Of a DNA stretch of 35,620 nucleotides, positions 1-8,656 are shown one piece after another. Position 1 is the stretch's first letter. Each line of letters begins with the position of its first letter. Position numbers and translations under genes: made by a program. The DNA comes from DASSKW01 sp035701115. Lineage in GTDB: Bacteria; Pseudomonadota; Gammaproteobacteria; Natronospirales; REEB76. Location of the stretch: positions 1-35,620 of the forward strand of contig DASSOA010000047.1 of NCBI GenBank assembly GCA_035701115.1. The letters are read 5' to 3'. The notes under the pieces are model-generated. The model did not search any database. It had not been told where the DNA came from and saw nothing but the letters and a program-made list of their open reading frames with translations.

Positions 1-65
1 CGCGACAGCGGGACCGCGATGCACGCAGCGATCAGAAAAACGGCGGTTTCCTGCAGCAGGTTCAT
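1..65 (-). CDS. CPA2-type monovalent cation/proton antiporter, N-terminal fragment
   Basis: Only the first 21 codons lie in the window; the gene runs off the left edge. The visible residues begin MNLLQETAVFLIAACIAVPL, a short polar start followed by a hydrophobic helix. This closely resembles the first membrane segment of CPA2 antiporters (KefB/KefC-like), where a helix of this kind precedes the conserved glycine-rich loop. The ATG is preceded by a strong ribosome site (GGAGGT, 7 bases upstream), so the start is well supported. In this family the membrane domain exchanges K+ or Na+ for protons at the inner membrane, often under control of a C-terminal nucleotide-binding domain. The family call rests on very few residues and could be another polytopic transporter. 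Confidence 0.5.
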   Translation of the reverse strand, partial: MNLLQETAVFLIAACIAVPLS

Positions 66-269
66 GACGGGCACCTCCGGACAGCGTGCCCAGCTTACGC
101 AAGTGGCAGGTTATTGGGTAGCGCGGTGTTTCCCTGCCTGATGCGCGCAACGAGCGACGGCGTGCCGCGCACTGCAATGTACCCGCGGCATCTAGCAGGT
201 TTGTGAATGGATAAACTGAACTGAAAATTCACCCCGACAGGTATTCTGGGTGCGCACCACTCGGCAATG

Positions 270-3200
270 TCATGGCCCGTGAACGATGGCTAATTCGCCT
301 TCTTCGATCATCCGGTCGAGCTCGGGCTGGGACGCAGTATTGAGGTGCTGAAGATCCAGGTTTTGCGTCGCGCACAGGCCGGCCCAGTTGTTGCGCCCGT
401 GCTGCTTGACGAAATACAGGGCATAGTCGGCCAGCGAAACGAGGGTTTCCCAATCGCTCCATTCCGGTCGGGACTGGCAGAACGGGTGTTCGACGTAGCC
501 GACCGAGCAGGTAACCTGCAGTGGTTCGCCGCTGCTGCCGACGAATGGATCATTCGTCATCAGTCGCTGAACCCGGCTGACGACATGTGCCACCTGATCG
601 CGCGGCATGGGTCGGAATACAATCAGAAACTCTTCCCCACCCCAGCGCACGACATAGTCACCGGTTCGCACCAGGCGTTTGAGTCGTGTCGCGAATTCCT
701 GCAGCAATTGATCGCCGGTGTTGTGCCCGAGGGTGTCGTTGACGCGCTTGAAATGGTCGATATCGGCAATCGCGAACACCATGACGCGGTTCGCGTAGTC
801 GGGGTTCTGGATTTCGCGCCGGAAGAACGCCAGGTCGGCCGGCAGCTGCTGGGCCAGGTAACGGCGGTTCTGCAGACCGGTGAGCGGATCGGATTGGCTC
901 ATTTCGCGCAGGCGTACTGTCAGCTGTTCCAGTTCGCGGGTGCGATCGTGCACCATGCTTTCCAGCCGCTCGCGCTGCCTGTGCAGTTTGCTGATCTGGA
1001 AACGGTAACCCGCATAAATCAGCAGCGCAGTGAGTATGCCGATCAGCACCATGAACCAGAGGGTCTGGTAGAAATACGGTTGCAGCGAAATCTGGATCAG
1101 CGCGGGATGCAGGCTCCAGATGCCGGCGCTGTTGGCGGCTCTGACCATGAAGTGATAGTGCCCGGGCGGCAGATTGGTATAGGTGGCAACGCGGTGCTGG
1201 TTGTCTTCCAGGGTGATCCAGCCGGTGTCGTAACCGGTCAGCCGATACTGGATCGTGACGCCCTGTGGGTCGCGATAACTGAGCGCGGCGAACTTGAATT
1301 GCAGGTCACGGTTGCCCGGTTCCAGCGTGAACCTGTCGATTGCATCAACGGCGTGCCAGGTGCCCGAATAGTGAATGGACTGGATGTCGACGCTGGGCGG
1401 CAAGGTTTCGCGCTGGATGTTCTGCGTGTTGATAATCGCGACGCCGCCGCGTGTCGGCAGCACCAGGTTGTTATTCTGCAGAAAACCCTTGGCGTTGCCG
1501 GCACCGTCGCAGCAATACGCTTTCTGGCTGCCCGGCCAGTCACCGCGCTCGCTGACCAGTGCCTCGGGATTCAGACGTCTCACGCTGCCCGAGGCCCACG
1601 CCCTCAGCTCATTCAGCCGCAACCGGTACACACCGCGAATGCCCGCAATCCATAGCCAGTTACGCGCATCGGCCGTGATAAAGAACGGACTGTTGGCGAG
1701 CAAGCCATCCTTGGTGGTCAACATTCGCCAGCGGGTCCCGTCGTACCAGTAAAGCCGGTCTTCACGCAAACCGCCGACCACAAGTTCGCCGTCCTTCAAT
1801 TCGGTGATGGCGGTGATATCGGCATGATCCGGTGTGTCTTTGCCGTGAGCCAGCAGTTCCAGCCGGTTACCGTTCAGACGATAGAGACCCGATTCGGTGC
1901 CGACCAGTAACTGTCCATCTCGCGTTTGATACAGGATGCGGCAATACGTGTTTGCCAGCCCGTCGGCGGGTCCGTAGCGGCGCAGGCCACCCTTGGCGGT
2001 GTAGCGGAACAGGCCATCGAGCGTGGCAATCCAGTAACTGCCATCGCGCGATTTCACGACTCCATTGACCTGGGTTCCAGTCAATGCGTGAAATACCGGC
2101 GGCGTAACCAGCTTTCCGTGGGCGTAAATCGCCAGGCCGGCGCGCGTGCCGATCCAGATGCGGCCGCTGTCGTCGAGCAACGTGTAAGCATTGGGTTGCG
2201 GCAGACTGCTTCCGGTAACTGCAAGCGTGAAACGCCCGTCCCGGAATCGGTACATGCCATCGTTACTGCCAACCCACAAACCGCCCGTGTGTGCGGGCGT
2301 GACCGACCAGATGATGCCGTTCGGCAGGCCATCCCAGGTACTCAGGTATCTGACATAGCCGTTCCAAAGTCGCGCCAGACCTTGTGAATGACTGCCAAGC
2401 CACAAATTGTATTCGCGATCTTCGAAGATGCTTTCGACGCCCTGGAATGCCGCGGGATCCGAATTGGGAACGAATTCGGTCATGGTCGTGCCGCGCAGCC
2501 TTGCCAGTCCGTCGGTGGTGCCGACCCAGACGTTATGGTTGCTGTCGGCATACAGGCTGTTGATGAAAGCGTGCAGGGCAGGGGGGTCATTCCGGGCCCG
2601 CAGCCATTTGCCGGCGACATAACGGTACAGGCCGTGGTTTGTGCCGACCCAGAGCACGCCCTGGTCCACGCACAATTCCTTGATGACAGTAGGGGTTCTG
2701 TTCTCCGGCGCCGGGATCACGCTGAGCCTGGTGCCGTCCATGTTGTACAGGCGGCCGACGCTGCCGATCCATATGCTGTGATTCCAGCGCAACAGCGCGA
2801 AGGCCGGCGTATTGTGCAACGGGTTGTACCCGACAATTCCCTGCGGCGTCGCAACAAACACCCCGGTGGTCGTGGCCACGAGCATGCGGCCATCCCGCAT
2901 GTCCAGCAGTCCCTGAATATTCAGATCACCAACGTTCCGGCTTTGCGAGGTCGGCCTGACCCGAAAAAAACGGTGTCCGGTATAGCGCGCGAGTCCCTTG
3001 TAGGTACCGATCCAGAGCGTGCCGTCTTTTGCGAGCAGCAGGGTCTGGATTTGCTCGCCGGGTATTTCGGGGGTATTGGCCGGGGAATAGCTGCGAAATT
3101 CGATGCCGTCGAAGCGCGCCAATCCGGCCTGGGTGCCAAGCCAGATGTAGCCGTCGCTGTCCTGCGCGATCGCCGATACAGTGATCTGCGGCAGGCCTTG

Positions 3201-3332
3201 CTCCAGTGACCAGGTCGTTTTGGCGTAGTCGTGGAAACGCTCGTCGGGGGCGAGGGCCGAGGCGGCATGCGGCAGGAGGCTTCCCGCGAGCAGGCTGCCA
3301 ACGGTCAAGACAAGAGACATTCCCGCTTTCAC
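270..3332 (-). CDS. Periplasmic-sensing membrane diguanylate cyclase (two-component propeller, Y_Y_Y, GGDEF)
   Basis: A 1020-residue sensor predicted to make cyclic di-GMP from two GTP. A signal-like segment (about residues 1-27) is followed by some 13 short repeats of the kind WIGTxxGLxRY/F (about 50-630), which would form two seven-bladed propellers in the periplasm. A Y_Y_Y domain (about 655-745), one membrane helix (757-776), a coiled coil (777-813) and a cytoplasmic GGDEF domain follow. The active-site motif is GGEEF at 898-902, preceded by RTGD at 889-892, the spacing of an allosteric product-inhibition site (RxxD five residues before GGDEF), so the cyclase looks active and feedback-inhibited. 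The start is GTG; an in-frame ATG four codons later is an alternative. No EAL domain is present. The neighbour is a divergent hybrid kinase. The ligand is unknown; glycans or carbohydrates are sensed by some relatives, but that is only inference here. Confidence 0.9.
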   Translation of the reverse strand: MKAGMSLVLTVGSLLAGSLLPHAASALAPDERFHDYAKTTWSLEQGLPQITVSAIAQDSDGYIWLGTQAGLARFDGIEFRSYSPANTPEIPGEQIQTLLLAKDGTLWIGTYKGLARYTGHRFFRVRPTSQSRNVGDLNIQGLLDMRDGRMLVATTTGVFVATPQGIVGYNPLHNTPAFALLRWNHSIWIGSVGRLYNMDGTRLSVIPAPENRTPTVIKELCVDQGVLWVGTNHGLYRYVAGKWLRARNDPPALHAFINSLYADSNHNVWVGTTDGLARLRGTTMTEFVPNSDPAAFQGVESIFEDREYNLWLGSHSQGLARLWNGYVRYLSTWDGLPNGIIWSVTPAHTGGLWVGSNDGMYRFRDGRFTLAVTGSSLPQPNAYTLLDDSGRIWIGTRAGLAIYAHGKLVTPPVFHALTGTQVNGVVKSRDGSYWIATLDGLFRYTAKGGLRRYGPADGLANTYCRILYQTRDGQLLVGTESGLYRLNGNRLELLAHGKDTPDHADITAITELKDGELVVGGLREDRLYWYDGTRWRMLTTKDGLLANSPFFITADARNWLWIAGIRGVYRLRLNELRAWASGSVRRLNPEALVSERGDWPGSQKAYCCDGAGNAKGFLQNNNLVLPTRGGVAIINTQNIQRETLPPSVDIQSIHYSGTWHAVDAIDRFTLEPGNRDLQFKFAALSYRDPQGVTIQYRLTGYDTGWITLEDNQHRVATYTNLPPGHYHFMVRAANSAGIWSLHPALIQISLQPYFYQTLWFMVLIGILTALLIYAGYRFQISKLHRQRERLESMVHDRTRELEQLTVRLREMSQSDPLTGLQNRRYLAQQLPADLAFFRREIQNPDYANRVMVFAIADIDHFKRVNDTLGHNTGDQLLQEFATRLKRLVRTGDYVVRWGGEEFLIVFRPMPRDQVAHVVSRVQRLMTNDPFVGSSGEPLQVTCSVGYVEHPFCQSRPEWSDWETLVSLADYALYFVKQHGRNNWAGLCATQNLDLQHLNTASQPELDRMIEEGELAIVHGP

Positions 3333-3376
3333 GCCTGCGCTATCCCGTCGGTTGGTGCACTATTTCACTTAACATA

Positions 3377-3382
3377 ATTATA
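3377..3382 (-). promoter_or_regulatory. Candidate -10 box for the diguanylate cyclase
   Basis: The minus strand reads TATAAT here, a perfect -10 hexamer, in a notably AT-rich patch about 45 bases upstream of the cyclase start. No good -35 is found at 16-18 bases (GGAAGC is the nearest), so an activator may be needed. The remaining divergent spacer, 3333-3560, shows no reading frame of note. Confidence 0.4.
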
Positions 3383-3560
3383 CCCCACATTTTGACATAT
3401 GCTTCCGCCTTGGGTTCCACGGCGGACAGCCCGAAACCCCGGAATTGCCGCGCACGGGCATGCGCCGGAGCCGGTCAAGCGGTCCGTGCCACGTCCTTGA
3501 ATGTCCTGGATTGATAGACGATAGTTTAGGAAAGCCGATGCGCAGGGAGCCTACGGCCCG

Positions 3561-5789
3561 ATGACAGCACCTCCCGACCCCAAATCAGGGCAACGCCGTC
3601 TCCTGCTGGAGCAGACCTCCCGCTACGCGCTCTATGGTACTGGAATCGCCGCGTTTGGCGTAATTGTCGGCACGCTGCTGGTCGCCTGGTATCAGCACGG
3701 CGCCTTGAACGTGGATGCGATCGCACTGGCGCAGACCGGGGATGTCGGCCTCTGGGCACTGGACTGCATGCCGTTCTTTTTTGCCGCCTGGGGCCAGTAC
3801 GCCAGTGTCCAGCTGGCACGCGAGGCGGACACCGTCATCCAGAAATCCACGCGCGATCTGCGCGATGCGCTGCAGCGGGCGGAATTCACCAGTCAGGCGA
3901 AAAGTGACTTTTTTGCCAAGGTCAGTCACGAACTGCGCTCGCCGATCAACGGGATTCTTGGCATGAGCGATCTGCTGCTGGGGGAACGGCTCGCTACCGA
4001 TCAGCAGAAGCGCGTGCAGGTCATTCACGACGCGGCCGGCAACCTGCTCAATCTCATCAACGATATTCTGGATTATTCCCGCATCGAGGCCGGCAAGCTT
4101 CAACTCGAGAGCATCGAATTCGACGTGCACGAGTGCATCGAAGGCGCGGTGATGCTGCTGGCGCAGCAGGCGCAAGCGAAGGGCCTGGAGCTCACGGTTG
4201 TCGTGCAACCCGATACACCGCGGCAGTTGATTGGTGACCCCGGGCGATTGCGGCAGATGATCATCAATCTGCTCAGTAACGCCATCAAATTTACCGAACG
4301 CGGCGAGGTTGTGCTGAGTGCAAAATTGCTGGCGCGCGAGGCAGATCGCGCGATCAGCATCCGCGTCGAAGTTGCCGATACCGGCATCGGTGTGTCACGC
4401 AAGGTGCTGCCGCAACTGTTCCAGCCGTATGCGCAAAGCAGCAGTGCCACGGCGCGCAAACATGGCGGTACAGGACTCGGGCTTGCCATTACGCGCGAAC
4501 TTGCCGAATCCATGCATGGCGAAGTGGGTGCCGAAAGCGAGGAAGGGCGTGGCAGCCGTTTCTGGTTCCGGGTTCGGCTTCAGGAACCTGAGCACGCGCA
4601 GCAGGCGGTGGCCGGTGTCGTAGTCATCGAGGCGCTCAAGATTCTGGTCGTGGATGGCAACGCCGACGCGCGCGCGGGATTCGCGGATCAATTGCGCGCG
4701 CTGGGCTGCGACGTGGACGAAGCGGGCGACGGCATCGAAGGCCTGCAATTGGCCCTGCGCAGCATCGAACAACACCGGCCGTTCGACCTGGTCTTCATCG
4801 ACATGTTTCTGCCGCATCTGGATGGCGAATCGCTGGGCCGCGAACTCAAAACCCGGCCCGAAACGCGCAGCATGGTATTGAGCATGCAGACCAGTACCGG
4901 CGCGCGCGGCGACGCGGCGCGATTGCACGCAGCGGGATTTGCCGGCTATTTCAGTACCCGCATTCCGCCCGCCGAATTGCGCGAAACCCTGGTTGCGCTG
5001 ATGGCAACGCGCGACATGAGTTCAGCGGAACGGGCGCGCCGTGGCCTTGTTACGCGTTACACACTGACAGAAAAACGACGCGAGGCACGCCGGGTGCTGC
5101 TGGTGGACGACAGCGCCGTGGATCAGGAAATCACGCTCGCCCTGCTAGGACGCGAAGGCTGCATCACGGATATCGCAGTCACCGGTGCGGAGGCCGTGTC
5201 GGCCGTGCAACGGGCAATGTACAGCGTGGTGGTGCTCGACATGCAGTTGCCGGACATGAGCGGCATTGAAGTGACCAGCCGCATCCGCACACTGCCCGGT
5301 GACGGCGGGCGGGTGCCGGTATTGGTGCTGACCGCCGGTCTCACTGACGCCGAGCGCAAGCGGGTTCGCGATGCCGGTGCCAACGATGTATTACTCAAGC
5401 CCGTGGAGGCGGTGCTGTTTCGTCGCGCGCTGTCACGCTTTGTGTCCATTTCCAACCAGCCGGAAGTGGTGACACAGGCACAAAAGGACAAACAGCTTGT
5501 TGAACTTTTCTGTCGTGAAACTGAACGGCGAGTGGCGGCAATGCGCATCGCGCTGGGTGATGGCGACCTCCGGAGCATTGCGCGTGAGGCCCATACCATG
5601 AAGGGGATTACCGCGCACGTTGATGCCGGCAGTATGCGACTCATTGCGATCCGTCTTGAAGAACTTGCGCGCGACGGCGCGGAGAACGGCAGGATAGGAG
5701 AGGCAATCGGCGAACTTGAGCAGGCATTCAGTGACTACCGCGAGGCCTTGATCGCGCAGCGCGCTGAAACCACCCAACCGGTGCGTTGA
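3561..5789 (+). CDS. Hybrid sensor histidine kinase with two receivers and an HPt domain
   Basis: A 742-residue phosphorelay kinase. Two membrane helices (about 24-43 and 62-83) enclose only a very short periplasmic loop, so it probably senses a membrane or cytoplasmic signal. The dimerisation domain carries the phospho-histidine H123 in SHELRSPING; the ATPase domain shows NLLSNAIKF (N box), DTGIG (G1, 273-277) and GGTGLGLAI (G2). The first receiver (about 360-480) is degenerate: phospho-Asp D414 is present, but the acidic pair reads D365-G366 and the conserved Lys is replaced by Arg in STRIPP. The second receiver (about 511-625) is canonical with D516, D517, D560 and K613. The C-terminal HPt domain has H678 in AHTMKG. 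The architecture resembles BarA/GacS-type kinases but without a large periplasmic domain. No response regulator gene lies nearby, so the output partner is encoded elsewhere. Confidence 0.92.
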   Translation: MTAPPDPKSGQRRLLLEQTSRYALYGTGIAAFGVIVGTLLVAWYQHGALNVDAIALAQTGDVGLWALDCMPFFFAAWGQYASVQLAREADTVIQKSTRDLRDALQRAEFTSQAKSDFFAKVSHELRSPINGILGMSDLLLGERLATDQQKRVQVIHDAAGNLLNLINDILDYSRIEAGKLQLESIEFDVHECIEGAVMLLAQQAQAKGLELTVVVQPDTPRQLIGDPGRLRQMIINLLSNAIKFTERGEVVLSAKLLAREADRAISIRVEVADTGIGVSRKVLPQLFQPYAQSSSATARKHGGTGLGLAITRELAESMHGEVGAESEEGRGSRFWFRVRLQEPEHAQQAVAGVVVIEALKILVVDGNADARAGFADQLRALGCDVDEAGDGIEGLQLALRSIEQHRPFDLVFIDMFLPHLDGESLGRELKTRPETRSMVLSMQTSTGARGDAARLHAAGFAGYFSTRIPPAELRETLVALMATRDMSSAERARRGLVTRYTLTEKRREARRVLLVDDSAVDQEITLALLGREGCITDIAVTGAEAVSAVQRAMYSVVVLDMQLPDMSGIEVTSRIRTLPGDGGRVPVLVLTAGLTDAERKRVRDAGANDVLLKPVEAVLFRRALSRFVSISNQPEVVTQAQKDKQLVELFCRETERRVAAMRIALGDGDLRSIAREAHTMKGITAHVDAGSMRLIAIRLEELARDGAENGRIGEAIGELEQAFSDYREALIAQRAETTQPVR

Positions 5790-5805
5790 CGCGTCCCGTC
5801 GCGGC

Positions 5806-5834
5806 TTGCCTCCGGGTCTGAGGCTGTGGAGAAT
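5806..5834 (+). promoter_or_regulatory. Candidate sigma-70 promoter for the transport cluster
   Basis: TTGCCT (5806-5811) and GAGAAT (5829-5834) are separated by 17 bases, giving a plausible promoter with a leader of about 28 bases before the DUF3311 gene. It lies wholly in the 79-base gap after the kinase. The -10 is imperfect, so confidence is moderate. Confidence 0.4.
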
Positions 5835-5868
5835 GGGCCTCCGTGCTTGCCAGGCATGAGCAACAACG

Positions 5869-6078
5869 ATGAATACGGGAAACAAAGTGTCTTCACCTTT
5901 CAAGCGCATTCTCTGGTATGTCCTCCTGCTGATTCCGTTCATCGGCGCGCTCTGGGTGCCGTTCTACAACCGCATTGATCCGGCCCTGTTCGGTATTCCG
6001 TTTTTTTACTGGTTCCAGTTCGTGTGGATCATCGTGACTGCGGTCATCACCGCGGGTGCCTATCTCGCCAGACTCTGA
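5869..6078 (+). CDS. DUF3311 small inner-membrane protein
   Basis: A 69-residue protein with two hydrophobic helices (about 13-33 and 46-67) separated by a short loop containing WVPFYNR and an FFYWFQF motif, which is the usual pattern of DUF3311 proteins. Members of this family are typically encoded directly upstream of a sodium:solute symporter, as here, where the next start is 22 bases downstream. A role as a small accessory subunit of the transporter is inferred from that context; no biochemical function is visible in the sequence. The Shine-Dalgarno is weak (GAGC). Confidence 0.8.
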   Translation: MNTGNKVSSPFKRILWYVLLLIPFIGALWVPFYNRIDPALFGIPFFYWFQFVWIIVTAVITAGAYLARL

Positions 6079-6100
6079 TAACAACAAGACGGGTGACAAC

Positions 6101-7648
6101 ATGAATTGGGTTGCTCTGACGGTTTTTGTGCTGCTGTTTGCGCTGGTAACCGTGCTGGGATTTGTTGCCGCACGCTGGCGCGCGGCAAGCCTTGATCATC
6201 TGCATGAGTGGGGGCTGGCCGGCCGCCGCTTCGGAACCGTCGTCACCTGGTTTCTGCTGGGCGGCGATCTCTATACGGCGTATACATTCATCGCCGTGCC
6301 AGCGCTGGTGTTCGGTGCCGGTGCCCTAGCGTTCTTTGCGCTGCCTTATACCCTGATGGTGTACCCCTTCGTGTTCGTGGTATTTCCGCGGTTGTGGTCG
6401 GTGTCGCGCAAGCATGGCTACATCACGGCCTCGGATTTCGTGCGCGGCCGCTACGACAGCGGCTTGCTGGCGCTGCTGGTGGCGATCACCGGCATCCTCG
6501 CCACTATGCCTTATATCGCCCTGCAGCTGGTGGGTATCCAGGTGGTGATTGCCGCGATGGGGTTTACCGGCAAGGGTCTGGCGGGCGATCTGCCGCTGAT
6601 CATCGCGTTCGCGATTCTTGCCGCCTACACCTACACGAGCGGATTGCGTGCGCCGGCGCTCATTGCTGTGGTCAAGGATCTTCTCATCTACATCGTGATA
6701 ATCGCCGCGGTGATTGTGATTCCGATGCAGCTCGGCGGCTACGGGCGCATCTTTGCAAGCGTGCCCGCGGACAAGCTGTTGCTCAAGCCGCCCGTACCCG
6801 GCAATGTCGGCGTTTACAGCGCCTATGCCACGCTCGCGCTCGGCTCGGCGCTGGCCCTGTTCCTGTATCCACACTGCGTCACCGGGCTGCTCAGCGCCAG
6901 CAGCCGCCAGGTAATCAAGCGCAACATGGCGCTGTTGCCGGTCTATTCGCTGGTGCTCGCGCTTATCGCATTTCTCGGCTACATGGCGATTGCCGCCGGC
7001 GTGCAGCACGATCCGGCCTACGCTGATTACTTCAAGCGCTACGGTTCGGATTTTGCGGTTCCCGCGTTGTTGCTGCATTCCTTTCCCGCATGGTTTGCCG
7101 GTGTTGGGTTTGCCGCAATCGCAATCGGCGCGTTGGTGCCGGCGGCAATCATGTCGATTGCAGCTGCGAACCTGTTTACCCGCAACATCTACAAGGAATA
7201 CCTGAAGCCGGACGCCACGCATGTGCAGGAAGCCGGCATGGCCAAACTGGTGTCGCTGGTGGTGAAAGTCGGCGCATTGGCGTTCATTCTGTTCCTGCCG
7301 CAGAAATACGCCATCCAGCTGCAACTGCTCGGCGGCGTGTGGATCATTCAGACGCTGCCGGCCATTGTCGTTGGACTGTACACACGCTGGTTTCATCGCT
7401 GGGCACTGGTGGCGGGATGGCTCGCCGGCATGCTGTGCGGCACGGCCATGGTCGCCGCCCAGCATTTCAAGGGCACGATTTATCCGCTGCATGTCGGTGA
7501 ATTGACTGTTCCGGGTTACGCTGCGCTGTATTCGCTGGCGTTGAATTTCGCCGTCGCGATTCTGATGACGCTGATATTGCGCATCCTGAACGCGCCGGCA
7601 GGCAGCGATGCCACTGTTGCCGGTGATTACGAGCATGATCCAGCGTGA
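6101..7648 (+). CDS. Sodium:solute symporter (SSS family), probable organic-acid permease
   Basis: A 515-residue polytopic protein with about 13 predicted membrane helices. The N-terminal pattern, with a first helix and then EWGLAGRRFG followed by a helix containing GGDLYTAYTF, is characteristic of SSS transporters, which couple Na+ entry to uptake of a solute. DUF3311-linked members such as rhizobial MctP carry monocarboxylates, so a carboxylate substrate is the best guess, but substrate cannot be read from sequence. The ATG at 6101 is chosen because it begins at the first membrane helix; an in-frame upstream ATG at 6056 would overlap the DUF3311 gene and add a polar tail. The stop overlaps the start of the SemiSWEET gene (GTGA), suggesting coupled translation. 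Confidence 0.85.
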   Translation: MNWVALTVFVLLFALVTVLGFVAARWRAASLDHLHEWGLAGRRFGTVVTWFLLGGDLYTAYTFIAVPALVFGAGALAFFALPYTLMVYPFVFVVFPRLWSVSRKHGYITASDFVRGRYDSGLLALLVAITGILATMPYIALQLVGIQVVIAAMGFTGKGLAGDLPLIIAFAILAAYTYTSGLRAPALIAVVKDLLIYIVIIAAVIVIPMQLGGYGRIFASVPADKLLLKPPVPGNVGVYSAYATLALGSALALFLYPHCVTGLLSASSRQVIKRNMALLPVYSLVLALIAFLGYMAIAAGVQHDPAYADYFKRYGSDFAVPALLLHSFPAWFAGVGFAAIAIGALVPAAIMSIAAANLFTRNIYKEYLKPDATHVQEAGMAKLVSLVVKVGALAFILFLPQKYAIQLQLLGGVWIIQTLPAIVVGLYTRWFHRWALVAGWLAGMLCGTAMVAAQHFKGTIYPLHVGELTVPGYAALYSLALNFAVAILMTLILRILNAPAGSDATVAGDYEHDPA

Positions 7649-7899
7649 GTGTTGATCGCTACATTGGTCTTGCGGCAGCCACGCTCACCACGGCGGCCTT
7701 TGTGCCGCAGGTGTACAGGTCGCTGCGCACGCGCAACACGAAGGGCATTTCGCTGCTGATGTATTGCGTGTTCACCGCGGGAATTGCCTTGTGGCTGATC
7801 TACGGTTTGTTGCGCCATGATCTGCCCGTCACGCTTGCTAACAGCGTCACGCTGGTTCTGGCGGTGACCGTGTTGGTTCTCAAGCTCCGCTACCATTGA
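7645..7899 (+). CDS. SemiSWEET-type PQ-loop transporter
   Basis: An 84-residue protein with three predicted helices and the PQ-loop signature AAFVPQ near residue 20, typical of bacterial SemiSWEETs. These dimerise to form a single facilitative sugar channel-like carrier in the inner membrane. The protein contains TKGIS after the first helix, also usual for the family. The start codon is GTG and overlaps the symporter stop by four bases; no strong ribosome site is visible, so translation probably depends on the upstream gene. Its position in a putative uptake cluster suggests a linked substrate, but this is an inference. Confidence 0.85.
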   Translation: MSVDRYIGLAAATLTTAAFVPQVYRSLRTRNTKGISLLMYCVFTAGIALWLIYGLLRHDLPVTLANSVTLVLAVTVLVLKLRYH

Positions 7900-7959
7900 A
7901 TTATTAGCACTCACCATTCGCGGCTGCTGCGTTCGCCGCCGGTCGCCGACAAACGCACC

Positions 7960-7987
7960 TTGCAAATTCGATGCCAGCATCTATGCT
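7960..7987 (+). promoter_or_regulatory. Candidate sigma-70 promoter for the unknown gene pair
   Basis: TTGCAA (7960-7965) and TATGCT (7982-7987) are 16 bases apart. The expected transcript would start near 7994 and contain the strong ribosome site GGGAGGA at 8014-8020 in front of the ATG at 8028. Confidence 0.45.
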
Positions 7988-8027
7988 CGAAACAGGGACA
8001 ACGTTTTTGTTTCGGGAGGAAGACGCA

Positions 8028-8654
8028 ATGCGTGATGAAGGCAAGGTCATTCCTGTCAGCACACTTGACGGCTGGTTCGAGGCCTCCCTGAGCCAGGCAC
8101 TGGCCGAGCGCCGGGTCAGCGCGGCCGCCGATACCCGGCGTTATATGGTGCAGTTGCTGTCTCACTACTCGCGCAGCGAAAACCTTTATCAATTCACGCC
8201 GGACGGCGGGGCCGAGCTCAAACCGCTGGCGTTGATGCTGTCCGATGCGCTGTCTACCGATTCACCGGAACAGCGCCACCAGTTGCTGCGGCGGCTTGGC
8301 GACGTCGCCTTGTTCATCGCGGGTTTTTTTGCCGATTATCTGGCACGCCGGCCGGTTGACGTGGATTACTACAGCCGCATGGGTGGCACGGCATACGAGA
8401 CACTTTCTTCCATGGCGCCGCCTTCGCGTCGCGCCTCGGTGCTGCATGACGTTTTCGCGGAACTGGCGGAAAAATTTTCGGCGCTGGTGGACGTCCTCAA
8501 CGACATCGCGCAACAGGCGAAAGTCTTCGACCAGCGCGACATCTTGCGGTTGTATGAACTTTGGGTGCGCACCGGCAGCGCACGCGCTGCCGAGAAACTC
8601 AAAACGCTTGGCATCATGCCGGCGCTCGGCGCGCGCAGCTGCCTGAGTCATTGA
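8028..8654 (+). CDS. Conserved-looking helical protein of unknown function (first of a pair)
   Basis: A soluble 208-residue protein with no signal peptide, no membrane helix and no motif I can assign. It is predicted to be almost entirely alpha-helical. Notable stretches are RRYMVQLLSHYSR near residue 38, a central LLRRLGDVALFIAGFFADYL segment, and VDYYSRMGGTAYETL. The last third carries ELWVRTGSARAAEKLKTLGI. The start is fixed by GGGAGGA seven bases before the ATG; an in-frame ATG upstream at 7971 lacks such a site. The next gene begins two bases after this stop, so the two are almost certainly co-expressed. Codon use and the lack of frame disruption argue that it is a real gene. I do not recognise a function. 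Confidence 0.8.
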   Translation: MRDEGKVIPVSTLDGWFEASLSQALAERRVSAAADTRRYMVQLLSHYSRSENLYQFTPDGGAELKPLALMLSDALSTDSPEQRHQLLRRLGDVALFIAGFFADYLARRPVDVDYYSRMGGTAYETLSSMAPPSRRASVLHDVFAELAEKFSALVDVLNDIAQQAKVFDQRDILRLYELWVRTGSARAAEKLKTLGIMPALGARSCLSH

Positions 8655-8656
8655 GG

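Noticed and set aside
66..269. Regulatory or coding content between the antiporter fragment and the cyclase
   Set aside because: Only a short GTGAAT/ATTCAC pair was seen; no gene, promoter with both hexamers, or terminator is supportable.
345..1655. A 436-codon open frame on the plus strand within the diguanylate cyclase gene
   Set aside because: It is antisense to a gene with a clear GGDEF domain, has no recognisable domain, and is the long-shadow frame expected in high-GC DNA.
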